From Bacillota bacterium (GTDB lineage Bacteria > Bacillota > UBA4882 > UBA8346): a DNA stretch of 64,000 nucleotides. Every line of letters starts with the position of its first letter. Position 1 is the stretch's first letter. Made by a program: the position numbers and the translations under genes. The notes beneath the pieces are model-generated. The model was not told where the DNA came from. It searched no databases and was given only the letters and a program-made list of their open reading frames with translations. Shown here one piece after another: positions 32,858-40,771 of the stretch. The stretch lies in contig JAEYRN010000042.1 in assembly GCA_023435565.1 (NCBI GenBank), positions 17,698 to 81,697 of the forward strand, written 5' to 3'.

Positions 32858-33424
32858 ATGTCTGTTAGGCAAACTGTTTTTCATGGATATCGAGGAACAA
32901 CTAAATTTTGGGGCGATAAATGTAAGTTTCATAACGAGTTTACGTTATCAACTTCTCCGGATGAGTATTTTGGGTATGGTATATATTTTTTTGAAAATGA
33001 TCAAAGAGAAGCTTATAATTTTGCGAGATATGCTAGGAGAATACCGCACAACCGAATTCGAATTATTTATGCTCTAATTGAAACAGACCGCGTTTTAGAT
33101 TTTTTTGAGTCAAGAGTATTTGAGAATTATATAAGACTAATAAAAGATATTCTTGATAGATATAAGGATGAAGAAGTAGTCCCGGATTTAGACTTAAAAA
33201 ATCCTTTTGATTGTCGCTTGATAAATGATATCTGCGAGAGGGAAAATTATTTACTCGTTAAAACTCCATATACACCTCAACATCAATTAGGAATACTATA
33301 TAATGATCAAGGATACACTAGGATTAAAAGGACTCATATTCAGTTATGTGTTAGGGATATATCGATAATAAAAGAACATAAAGTATTTAAACCAATGAAG
33401 GATGGGAGTTTTAAAGATGTTTGA
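32858..33424 (+). CDS. ADP-ribosyltransferase-fold toxin, CmdT-like position
   Basis: 188 residues. The N-terminal FHGYRG (H9-G10) and then LSTSPDEYFGYGIYFFEN (Y37-Y43) with a following A-x-x-FA helix form the H-G-T / Y-x-G-x-G-I-Y pattern of PARP-like ADP-ribosyltransferases. An acidic catalytic residue near the C-terminus cannot be fixed by eye. It overlaps the next gene by 8 bp (ATGTTTGA), and a SecB-like chaperone gene follows. From memory this order (ART toxin, antitoxin, SecB-like chaperone) matches CmdTAC, where the toxin ADP-ribosylates mRNA. AT-rich relative to neighbours. Confidence 0.65.
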   Translation: MSVRQTVFHGYRGTTKFWGDKCKFHNEFTLSTSPDEYFGYGIYFFENDQREAYNFARYARRIPHNRIRIIYALIETDRVLDFFESRVFENYIRLIKDILDRYKDEEVVPDLDLKNPFDCRLINDICERENYLLVKTPYTPQHQLGILYNDQGYTRIKRTHIQLCVRDISIIKEHKVFKPMKDGSFKDV

Positions 33425-33728
33425 AAAATCATTTGAATTTTACCAAAATTGCAATATAGCAGAATTAACAAATCATTTATCAAAACTAGGTTTTAAATTT
33501 TCACCCAAAAAGGAATCTTTTTTAAAAAAGGTAAACAAATCATTAGGAACTAATTTTTATTACCCTTTTGATTTTAGTCAATCAGGAAAAGCAGACATTA
33601 TATATTCGATTTCTTTCATTAATAAGAGTACAATAAATCAAATGGCATTGTTTGAAGATTTAGTTATTAATCAAAAAACCTTAGTTAACAATCAAAGAAT
33701 ATCCCATGATTACTGTGAGGCGTTTTAA
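33417..33728 (+). CDS. putative antitoxin of the ART/SecB operon
   Basis: 103 residues from ATG 33,417, with GGGAG upstream inside the toxin gene; an in-frame ATG at 33,402 is less likely. FEKSFEFYQNCNIAELTNHL, a basic middle, and the C-terminal LVNNQRISHDYCEAF. No known DNA-binding domain. By position (between toxin and chaperone, overlapping both) it is the best candidate for the antitoxin, with its C-terminal tail a candidate chaperone-dependence segment. Confidence 0.5.
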   Translation: MFEKSFEFYQNCNIAELTNHLSKLGFKFSPKKESFLKKVNKSLGTNFYYPFDFSQSGKADIIYSISFINKSTINQMALFEDLVINQKTLVNNQRISHDYCEAF

Positions 33729-34168
33729 TGGAAATCGAGAAGGTATTAAGTAAAATAAGCTTTAATAATTATGTTGTTGAAAAAATTGATTTTAGAATTA
33801 ATCATGATTTTCAAGAATATGAAAAAATACAGCTAGATATGAAATTTAATAGTAAAATTGATGTTAATATGGAAGAACATAGTTCGGTGATAAGTTTAGG
33901 TTGTCTCGTATTTAACGATTATTTAAATAAGAATTATCCTTTTCAATTATTAATTCAAATGAGGGCTTTTTTTGATTTTGAGAGTACTTTACCTCAAGAG
34001 GAAGTAGTGAAACTATTGGAGGTTAACGGTATTGCGATAGTATTTCCTTATTTAAGAGCATTGATTAGCAATATTACAATAAACTCCGGTATGCCACCGT
34101 TAATCATTCCTACAATCAATATATCTAGCATGCTAAATCAAAAAAATGAAACAAAACAAGAGCCATAA
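33728..34168 (+). CDS. SecB-like chaperone of the toxin-antitoxin-chaperone operon
   Basis: 146 residues. NYPFQLLIQMRAFFDFE and NGIAIVFPYLRALISNITI, then GMPPLIIPTINI, are the SecB hallmarks (F-Y/F...PYLR.L......g.pPl.lP.in). Starts at ATG overlapping the previous TAA (TAATG). SecB is otherwise rare in Firmicutes. In TAC systems such a solitary SecB protects the antitoxin. Followed by a terminator. Confidence 0.85.
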   Translation: MEIEKVLSKISFNNYVVEKIDFRINHDFQEYEKIQLDMKFNSKIDVNMEEHSSVISLGCLVFNDYLNKNYPFQLLIQMRAFFDFESTLPQEEVVKLLEVNGIAIVFPYLRALISNITINSGMPPLIIPTINISSMLNQKNETKQEP

Positions 34169-34180
34169 GGCTCTTTTTAT
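34158..34180 (+). terminator. terminator after the SecB-like gene
   Basis: agagcc-ataa-ggctct followed by TTTTTAT. It begins inside the last codons of the gene. Confidence 0.8.
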
Positions 34181-34214
34181 ATTTCTAATCAGTATTTACC
34201 AGTTAATCCCGCTA

Positions 34215-34355
34215 ACCTTCGAAGTAATATCGAAGGTTTATATATTTTATAAAAAGCCTGGACTTAAAATCCAGGCTGTAGTCGGTCGAAAGTTCGACAA
34301 ATAAGTTGGATTAGTCCGGCTTTTTTATTGTCCATTTTCGGGAGTCACTTCCCGA
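34215..34355. other. hairpin cluster downstream of the toxin-antitoxin-chaperone operon
   Basis: Hairpins in a row: aaccttcga-agtaata-tcgaaggtt, agcctgga-cttaaaa-tccaggct, gtcgaaagttcgac and ttcggga-gtcac-ttcccgaa. No gene. The loop words ttaaaatcc also appear in the cluster at 32,581-32,680. Confidence 0.55.
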
Positions 34356-34462
34356 ACATCATAAAATGATACTTATATTGAATGGTAAAAAAAGGGCGTA
34401 ATAATGACAAGGGTTTGCAAGGACGGTTTTTCAAAATAAATGATTGTGAGAGGGTGATTAAG

Positions 34463-35026
34463 ATGCTTAGTGATTGGAAAGTTTATCTTCACCGAAATAA
34501 AACAAATGGCAAAGTTTATATAGGCATTACAAGTAATAGCTTAAAACAAAGATGGAAAAAGGGTCATGGTTATAAAGGATGTTGTAATTTTGAAAAAGCA
34601 ATTAAAAGATATGGATGGAATGGATTTAATCATCAAGTTTTATTTACTGGATTAACAAAACAAGAAGCAGAAGAATTAGAAATAAAACTTATTGAAAAAT
34701 ATCAGTCTTTCAATAAAAAATTCGGTTATAACATGACAATGGGCGGAAGCGATAATATTCCAATTAAAGAAGTAAGAAAAAAGCAAAGCAAACAAAGGCT
34801 TCATCTAATTAAAAATAAACCAGAATTACTTCAAAAAGCTATAAACGCCGCTAGTATTAAAAATTCAAAGCCTGTTAAATGTATTGAAACCGGAGAGTTA
34901 TATAAATCAGCAAGCGAAGCAACAAGGCTTACTAATATTAATCGTTGCTCCATAGCTAAATGTTGTCAGAAAAAAGTAAATACAGCCGGAGGATTTCACT
35001 GGCAGTATTGTTCAGGGGGTAATTGA
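34463..35026 (+). CDS. GIY-YIG endonuclease with NUMOD-type C-terminus
   Basis: 187 residues from ATG 34,463 (GAGGGTGA upstream); the longer frame to 34,382 is less likely. GIY-YIG core: VYLH (7-10), KVYIGITS (17-24), R30 and the later EAEELEIKLI acidic helix. The C-terminal CIETGELYKSASEATRL ... CSIAKCC ... GGFHWQYC is the NUMOD1/IENR1-like DNA-binding module of free-standing homing endonucleases. No intron boundaries were seen around it. Confidence 0.85.
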   Translation: MLSDWKVYLHRNKTNGKVYIGITSNSLKQRWKKGHGYKGCCNFEKAIKRYGWNGFNHQVLFTGLTKQEAEELEIKLIEKYQSFNKKFGYNMTMGGSDNIPIKEVRKKQSKQRLHLIKNKPELLQKAINAASIKNSKPVKCIETGELYKSASEATRLTNINRCSIAKCCQKKVNTAGGFHWQYCSGGN

Positions 35027-35027
35027 T

Positions 35028-35270
35028 TTGTTAGACAAATGCTTGGATTGTTCGGAATCTTCAAACGAAGTTTTACATTGTCCTATAACTGATTGCCCGC
35101 TCTACCCCATCCGATTGAACCGGGCGAAGATATACGATAAAGATGATATTATCTATTTTAAAAAGAAATGCCTTGATTGTTGTTGTGGCCAGATGGAAGA
35201 AGTCAAACAATGTCCGGCGGCGGGGTGTCCGTTGCATGGATTCCGGGATCAGTATTGGGACAAAAAATAA
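35028..35270 (+). CDS. cysteine-rich protein with two repeated zinc-binding units
   Basis: 80 residues from TTG 35,028 with CAGGGGGT upstream. Two similar halves: CLDCSESSNEVLHCPITDCP and CLDCCCGQMEEVKQCPAAGC, each CxxC...C-P-x-x-x-C-P-L. Small proteins of this type are common in clostridial prophages. Probably binds zinc. Function unknown. Confidence 0.7.
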   Translation: MLDKCLDCSESSNEVLHCPITDCPLYPIRLNRAKIYDKDDIIYFKKKCLDCCCGQMEEVKQCPAAGCPLHGFRDQYWDKK

Positions 35271-35292
35271 ACCGGGTATAATAACCCCGGTA
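35271..35292. terminator. hairpin between convergent small genes
   Basis: accggg-tataataa-ccccggt, between the stop codons of the convergent genes at 35,028 and 35,301, with T-rich sequence on both sides. Confidence 0.6.
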
Positions 35293-35300
35293 TTTCATTT

Positions 35301-35453
35301 TTAGGAAGACTTCATTTCAATTATTTTTTCAATCTCTTCAATCCTGGCTTTATTATCTTTGCCGTCGAATTGTTCTTCCGCTTCTAAAATAATTAACTCG
35401 GAAGAAAGTTTTTCGAATTCCTCTTGGGTTAATATTCCGTTGATTTTTTCCAT
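35301..35453 (-). CDS. small acidic helical protein
   Basis: 50 residues from ATG 35,453 with GGAGGG upstream. MEKINGILTQEEFEKLSSEL, then acidic helices ending IEKIIEMKSS. Good start signal and coding-like composition. No known family. Confidence 0.5.
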   Translation of the reverse strand: MEKINGILTQEEFEKLSSELIILEAEEQFDGKDNKARIEEIEKIIEMKSS

Positions 35454-35490
35454 CTTAAACCCTCCAATACTTGGCGGCGGGTGTCGTACT

Positions 35491-35580
35491 GACCACTTAA
35501 AAAGAAACTATAGGACGCTGTTTAAATTCAGTAATAGTAAGGGCTTGAAATTGGAAGTGCAATAAAAGTGCGGTCCCCTA
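35491..35580. repeat. intra-element direct repeat, copy B
   Basis: Related to 29,761-29,870: tgaccactt ... gtttaa ... cagtaatagtaagggcttg aaa ... gtgcaata ... ggtcccc. It sits between the 35,301 gene and the HTH gene at 35,583. Confidence 0.5.
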
Positions 35581-35582
35581 CT

Positions 35583-35774
35583 CTATTTGTTTGGGTAAAG
35601 AGGTTTAATTTCCTCATTCTCATTTTTAATTCTTTCAATATCTGCACGTTTCACAAATGAACGTGAGCCCTTTTTGTAAATTACTAACCGTCCATTTTTA
35701 GCCCATCGATAAAGATTTTCGCGTTTAAAACCGCAAATTTCAGCAGCTTCATTTAATGTGATTAGTTCATCCAT
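35583..35774 (-). CDS. MerR/excisionase-type helix-turn-helix protein
   Basis: 63 residues: LITLNEAAEICGFKRENLYR, WAKNGRLVIYKKGSRSFVKR and ADIERI. This is the short winged HTH used by excisionases and small repressors. Divergent from the 35,914-36,565 genes, so it may repress them. A good alternative candidate for the element's directionality factor. Confidence 0.75.
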   Translation of the reverse strand: MDELITLNEAAEICGFKRENLYRWAKNGRLVIYKKGSRSFVKRADIERIKNENEEIKPLYPNK

Positions 35775-35913
35775 TTTATAAATCCCCTCCCCTCAACTGA
35801 ATTATAACATGTATTTTGTGTATAAGAAAGATTATTTATGGAAATTATATTGCTTATATTAATTACATATGTTACAATTAGTATAAGGGAAAAACAAAGG
35901 GGAGGGGCAAACC

Positions 35914-36039
35914 ATGAAAAATCAATCAGTAATCCGGTTAAAGTTCTTACTCTGGAACACCAAGAACGACAGACAAAGGGAAGCTCTCCAAATAGTATTA
36001 GCAGCAATAGAAACCGGGGAAGAACTGCAAACAGCTTAA
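35914..36039 (+). CDS. very small hypothetical protein
   Basis: 41 residues from ATG 35,914 preceded by GGGGAGGGG. MKNQSVIRLKFLLWNTKNDR then helical to ETGEELQTA. Support is the strong ribosome-binding site and position at the head of a + strand operon. Confidence 0.4.
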   Translation: MKNQSVIRLKFLLWNTKNDRQREALQIVLAAIETGEELQTA

Positions 36040-36062
36040 AAACTGAAAAGGAGGTCTTGTCC

Positions 36063-36218
36063 ATGTCAATTAATCAACTTCTAATTAACACCATAGTTAA
36101 AAACACGACACACGGATTAACCGTGGAGGAAGAAGATTTATGTTTTCGGGCGCTCCTTCGAACCCTTACAACCGCAGAAAAGATTAGGGTAGTTAGAGAA
36201 TTACAGGAAAGTCATTAA
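36063..36218 (+). CDS. small hypothetical protein
   Basis: 51 residues from ATG 36,063 with AAAGGAGGT upstream. MSINQLLINTIVKNTTHGLT, EEEDLCFRALLRTLTTAEKI and VVRELQESH, all helical. Function unknown. Confidence 0.5.
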   Translation: MSINQLLINTIVKNTTHGLTVEEEDLCFRALLRTLTTAEKIRVVRELQESH

Positions 36219-36286
36219 AGCATTGCTAGTATTCAGGGAGTTTTAGGGGAAGTTAGACCTAAAAAATTATAAGGAGGTATCGTTTT

Positions 36287-36565
36287 ATGAGTAAACAGAA
36301 TCAATTATCAGAACTAGAAAGGTTAGCTGAAGCATTTTGCCATATTGCGGATGATTTTATCATTCAATATTCCAAGAAATATCCTGGTTTTGAACTTGAT
36401 AAAAAATCCTTAGAATTCGGCATTGTGGCCGGGTGTTGTGGTTTTAAAGATAAAGCTGAAAAAATCCTTGAAGAAAAGGGCTATACTATTCAGATTGAAT
36501 CATTTGATTGGGGAATATGGCGCGGGGAACAGCTTAGAAGCCATATTTTAAATAAGGGGGAATAA
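36287..36565 (+). CDS. hypothetical protein
   Basis: 92 residues with AAGGAGGTA upstream. Helical N-terminus (LSELERLAEAFCHIADDFII) and a small mixed C-terminus ending WGIWRGEQLRSHIL. No recognised domain. Directly upstream of the segregation genes. Confidence 0.5.
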   Translation: MSKQNQLSELERLAEAFCHIADDFIIQYSKKYPGFELDKKSLEFGIVAGCCGFKDKAEKILEEKGYTIQIESFDWGIWRGEQLRSHILNKGE

Positions 36566-36619
36566 TCCCCCTATCTCCCTTTTAAGGTGGTGGTAAGTCA
36601 ATTTTTTTTTAACTGTTTT

Positions 36620-36641
36620 AGTAATACTCAGTAATACTTAT
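36620..36641 (+). promoter_or_regulatory. short direct repeats upstream of parM (candidate ParR-binding site)
   Basis: agtaatactcagtaatactt contains two copies of agtaatact 11 bases apart, just before the parM ribosome-binding site. ParMRC operons have direct repeats here that serve as centromere and operator. Only two units are visible. Confidence 0.35.
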
Positions 36642-36660
36642 AAAAAGGAAGGTGTATCAA

Positions 36661-37677
36661 ATGAAATTGCATTTAGGAATTGATGTAGGTTTTAGCCGTA
36701 CTAAAGGAACCGGGAGTGATGGCAAGCAAACAGATTTTATTTCCCAGATCGCGCCATTCGAACCGGTCAAGTTTGTTTCTAATGTGAAAGACATTCCCTA
36801 TTCTCAAAGAATGGTTGTAAGCTATAATTCAGAGAAGTTTTTTGTTGGTGAATCGGCAGGAAAACAATCTTTACCGAGCGCAACCATTCAGCGGACCCGG
36901 ACGGTCAACCGGGAAGGGGAATTGCTTTTGTTGGGCGCTATGGGAAACCTAATCGACAATAGCCCGGAGCATATTAATTTAGTGGTTGGCCTTCCGGTTA
37001 GCAATCTCGATTTAAAAGACAAATACATTGAAATGGCAAGCGGAAAACATACCTTCACCCTGCTTGAATTGGATGGATCATACCGTAAAGAAATTACCGT
37101 ATCCGTGGATAATATCGCTTGCCTTCCGCAACCATTCGGGAGCCTGTTTGATTCGGTTTTAGACAATAGAGGCCAATTCATAGCTTCAGCAGTTGCGGCC
37201 GGTAATGTTGGAATTCTTGATATTGGTTATGGTACAACAGATTTTTTACGGTCCCTTAATCTTGAATTCAAGAATAAGTTATCCTGCTCAGTTGAGGGAA
37301 TCGGCGGCTTTATGATTGCTCAGACCTTATCAAATTTGATTTATGACAAATACCAAGAAAGAATCCAGATTGAGGATATTGATCCTTATGTTAAAGGCGC
37401 CGACTTAATGCTTAACGGTGAAGTAATTAAACTTACTGAACTCCGTAAGCAATCATTTAAAATGAGCGCTGAAGCAATCCTTTCCCGGTTGGTCAGTTTA
37501 TGGCCGGACTTAAACCGGTTGGATTTAATCATTATAACCGGCGGCGCTTCACTCCTGATCGGGGATTATCTTGCCGGACGGTTGGGTAAAATGGCGCTGG
37601 TTGTAACTGACCCTGTTTTCTCCAACGCTAAAGGATACCTGAAATATTCCCTGATGAAGTGGGGCGGCCGTCAATGA
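36661..37677 (+). CDS. ParM/StbA-family actin-like segregation protein
   Basis: 338 residues from ATG 36,661 with AAGGAAGGTG upstream. Actin-fold motifs: LGIDVGFSRTKG (phosphate 1), NVGILDIGYGTTDF (phosphate 2) and LDLIIITGGASLLIG (adenosine). Forms ATP-driven filaments that move plasmid copies apart. Overlaps the next gene by ATGA. Its presence on an integrated element implies an extrachromosomal replicating phase. Confidence 0.85.
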   Translation: MKLHLGIDVGFSRTKGTGSDGKQTDFISQIAPFEPVKFVSNVKDIPYSQRMVVSYNSEKFFVGESAGKQSLPSATIQRTRTVNREGELLLLGAMGNLIDNSPEHINLVVGLPVSNLDLKDKYIEMASGKHTFTLLELDGSYRKEITVSVDNIACLPQPFGSLFDSVLDNRGQFIASAVAAGNVGILDIGYGTTDFLRSLNLEFKNKLSCSVEGIGGFMIAQTLSNLIYDKYQERIQIEDIDPYVKGADLMLNGEVIKLTELRKQSFKMSAEAILSRLVSLWPDLNRLDLIIITGGASLLIGDYLAGRLGKMALVVTDPVFSNAKGYLKYSLMKWGGRQ

Positions 37678-37958
37678 GACAGTTTAATTTTAAGATGTTC
37701 GAGGATGAAGATCCGGACATAATTAAAAAACTGTTTGCTCTATCCCGTCGGCAAAGGTCGGAAGAAATCAGGAAAGCTTTAAGGGCTTATTTTAGGGGTC
37801 AAACCGGAACGGTTAGGGTAATTCCTTCCGCTTCAGATACTCCCCTTTTGAACGAGGTAAGCGATTCTATATTAGAGATTCAGGGGAACCCGGAGCCGGA
37901 ACAAAGCCCGGAGGATATCGCCAGGGAGAACTTGGAGAAATTGAAAAATCTTTTTTAG
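37674..37958 (+). CDS. ParR-like DNA-binding partner of ParM
   Basis: 94 residues from ATG 37,674, inside the ParM stop. IIKKLFALSRRQRSEEIRKA then LRAYFRG fits a ribbon-helix-helix-type DNA-binding unit. The acidic C-terminal tail (PEQSPEDIARENLEKLKNLF) is where ParR proteins contact ParM. Assigned by position and layout, as sequence identity to known ParR cannot be judged. Confidence 0.55.
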   Translation: MRQFNFKMFEDEDPDIIKKLFALSRRQRSEEIRKALRAYFRGQTGTVRVIPSASDTPLLNEVSDSILEIQGNPEPEQSPEDIARENLEKLKNLF

Positions 37959-37970
37959 GAGGTGTATTAA

Positions 37971-39215
37971 TTGGCTAAGAAAAGACGTTCAAACGGTGAA
38001 GGAAGCGTTTATCAACTTCCTAACGGTACTTGGAGGGGTCAGGTTACTACCGGGATAAATCCAAAGACCGGAAAACCAAAAAGACAAAGCTTTACCGGGA
38101 AAACCAGATCGGAAGTTACCCAAAAGATGACTAAGGCGCTCCACGAACTCCAAACGGGAAGTTATATTGAACCCTCTACCCTAACTGTTAGTCAATGGCT
38201 AGAAGATTGGTTAAAAGGCCGGAAACCACACATTGAGGAAAGCACTTACATAACCTATGAAACCATGATTAGATGCCATATTAAGCCGGAATTAGGGGAA
38301 TTTAAATTAAGGAACTTACGGACCAGGGATATTCAGAATTTGATTAACTCTAAAATGGAAAATGGCCGGTTTGATGGTAAGGGTGAACTTTCAACCAGAA
38401 CAGTAAAATATATTTACTCCACCATTCAATCAGCATTAGGACAAGCTTTAAAAGAAAGATTAATCCCTTATAATCCCGCCGATGCCGTGGAATTACCCAA
38501 ACAAACGAAAAAGGAAATTGAAACCCTTACCCAAGAGGAAGTATCCAAGTTTTTAAGTACGGCAAAGGAAGATAAGGCCGATTTAATCCGGAGGGCCAGA
38601 ACTGAAGAAACAAAAACAATCTTTACTTATCAAAGCAGCCTATATTACAACCTTTTTTATTTAGAGCTTGCCAGCGGGTTAAGGCGCGGTGAATTGCTTG
38701 GCTTGGTATGGGATGATATTGACTTTGAAAACGAAGTGATTAATGTAAAACGCCAATTAGTAAGGAGTAAGGAAAAAGGGCTTATTCTAAAGAACCCTAA
38801 AACCGAAGGTTCAATAAGAGTGATTAAGATTGACAATATTACTGCAAAGAAGCTTAAAACCCATAAAGTCAATCAAAGTAAGGTTAAACTTATCCTTACT
38901 GATGAAAGATTCAAGAATACTAATAATCTGGTATTCTGCAATGAAGAAGGGAAACCGATTGATCCCCGGAACTTAGCAAGACACTTTGATTTTTTATTGA
39001 AAAAGGCCGAAATAAGGCATTTTAGACTTCATGATTTACGGCATACTCACGCTACCCTTTCCCTAGAAGCCGGGGCGGATATGAAATCCATGCAGGAACG
39101 GTTAGGACATACCACATTCAAGACAACGGCGGATACCTATAGCCACGTAACCAAGAAGATGGCGGAAAAAGCGGCTAATATTATTGGGGGTGTTTTGGAA
39201 GCTTGCGAGAAATAA
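37971..39215 (+). CDS. tyrosine recombinase (integrase) of the element
   Basis: 414 residues from TTG 37,971 with AGGAGGTG upstream. N-terminal arm-binding domain (NGEGSVYQLPNGTWRGQVT, Tn916-like), SAM-like core-binding domain (SQWLEDWLKGRKPHIEESTY), and catalytic residues R in GLRRGELLGLVWDD, HDLRH, H in LGHTTFKTT, and Y390 in TADTYSHV. It ends 120 bp from the tRNA-Ala copy it presumably uses as attachment site. Catalyses integration at and excision from the tRNA 3' end. Confidence 0.95.
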   Translation: MAKKRRSNGEGSVYQLPNGTWRGQVTTGINPKTGKPKRQSFTGKTRSEVTQKMTKALHELQTGSYIEPSTLTVSQWLEDWLKGRKPHIEESTYITYETMIRCHIKPELGEFKLRNLRTRDIQNLINSKMENGRFDGKGELSTRTVKYIYSTIQSALGQALKERLIPYNPADAVELPKQTKKEIETLTQEEVSKFLSTAKEDKADLIRRARTEETKTIFTYQSSLYYNLFYLELASGLRRGELLGLVWDDIDFENEVINVKRQLVRSKEKGLILKNPKTEGSIRVIKIDNITAKKLKTHKVNQSKVKLILTDERFKNTNNLVFCNEEGKPIDPRNLARHFDFLLKKAEIRHFRLHDLRHTHATLSLEAGADMKSMQERLGHTTFKTTADTYSHVTKKMAEKAANIIGGVLEACEK

Positions 39216-39334
39216 AAATAAGCCCTATTACAGGACTTATTCGCGAAAGGTTTTTAATTAAGAAGTCTATTGCACACGAATTGCACGTTTTTTGATTCTA
39301 GCTTTTAAACCTCTTCCAAAAACCTCTATTTAAC

Positions 39335-39410
<76 letters not shown>

Positions 39411-39710
39411 GTATAGGCGTTAAGTGACAAATATTAATATATCAAAAGGGACGACAGTTGTCAATAGCCAGTTTTAGGCTGTTCTTCTTGAATTTAAACA
39501 TACAAATTCAAGCGCTCTTATCCTCTTTGTCCACTTTAAATGAAGCCGCAGATTTAATTAAGTTGGCGCGGTATTTATCTACAAAACAAAACAGAACCAA
39601 CCGATTAGCCATAAACCATCTAACAAAATATACCCAAAACCGCAATTTCCTACCTCCATAATCCATTATGAGGTTTTACGGTAAATCGAATCCTTCTTTA
39701 CCTTAACTAA

Positions 39711-40451
39711 TTATTGCATCATAATTATAGTTTCGATCGTTGCCACCAAATTCTGAAGCCCATGCATAGCAATGGTCACATAAATCGATCCGCTCTTTAG
39801 TCTGGCATAACCGAAGAGCAATCCTCCCAGAAAAATTTGGAGTACCCCATACCAATCATATTGCATATGCAGTAGAGACCAACATAATGCGGTCAATACT
39901 ATGGCCCCGAAGGGTTTTAACCATGAGAGACTAAGACCTTTTAACAAAAAACCTCGATAAAAAAGTTCTTCAAATATAGGAGCGGCAATTATCAAAGCGA
40001 AATATAAAAGCCACGGGAATTTTGCTGTTTGGACTGCGTTAACCATAAAATCGGTAACAATCGGTTTTTTTAATAGAAAAGTACATGTATCGCTAAGAAC
40101 TAAAAAAACTGCGGCAATGAACAACCAAAAGCCTAGCTGTTTCAATGAAACCCCGGTTAGTCCCAGATATTCCAGAAAGGAGCGACCTTGAAAATAGCGA
40201 GTGATTAAAATGATAAAAGCCACACCGACTATTCCGCTCAAAATAGTTACTAAAGCTAGAAATAACCCATTTCCTACTACTTCTTCAACTGATATAGTCG
40301 AACCCCTAATTGCCTCAAATATATACAACCCAATTAATACAAAAACCTGAATAATGAACTGGGATAAAAAAATTAAGAGTCCGAACCCAACAACTCGACC
40401 GGTGGAAAGTGATTTGCGATTTACAATATTAGTATCAAGCCGATCTGACAT
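39711..40451 (-). CDS. CPBP-family intramembrane metalloprotease
   Basis: 246 residues from ATG 40,451 (AAGGGG upstream). Several membrane segments. CPBP/Abi motifs are FEELFYRGFLLKGL (EExxxR), then WSLLHMQYDW (H in motif 2) and IAMHGLQNLV (motif 3 His). Bacterial members include CAAX-like proteases linked to bacteriocin immunity. The substrate is unknown. First backbone gene beyond the tRNA. Confidence 0.88.
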   Translation of the reverse strand: MSDRLDTNIVNRKSLSTGRVVGFGLLIFLSQFIIQVFVLIGLYIFEAIRGSTISVEEVVGNGLFLALVTILSGIVGVAFIILITRYFQGRSFLEYLGLTGVSLKQLGFWLFIAAVFLVLSDTCTFLLKKPIVTDFMVNAVQTAKFPWLLYFALIIAAPIFEELFYRGFLLKGLSLSWLKPFGAIVLTALCWSLLHMQYDWYGVLQIFLGGLLFGYARLKSGSIYVTIAMHGLQNLVATIETIIMMQ

Positions 40452-40771
40452 TGAACATCCCCTTAAGAAGACTTTAAACAAAAGCTAAAATTTTATGACA
40501 ACTTGAATAATCTAAATATATAATATTCAGCAAAATTTTGAAAAATCCTTCCTGTTATTTCTTTTTTCTACCAATACATACATATTTAATGTTTTTTTAA
40601 TTCGATTCCTATAAAACACAATGCAATATTAAACGCTTTTTTTAAAGCAGTAGATCTCTTCCCCAGACTTTGCATAGTTTAATTTTTCTGTCCAAAACCT
40701 GCTAATCCTGACATCCAGTTGTCACTATTTAGAGTTATAATTGTTATGATTACTTTTTGATGAGGAAAAGA

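Noticed and set aside
34382..35026. Group I intron encoding the GIY-YIG nuclease
   Set aside because: No interrupted gene and no recognisable intron core flank it. It looks like a free-standing endonuclease.
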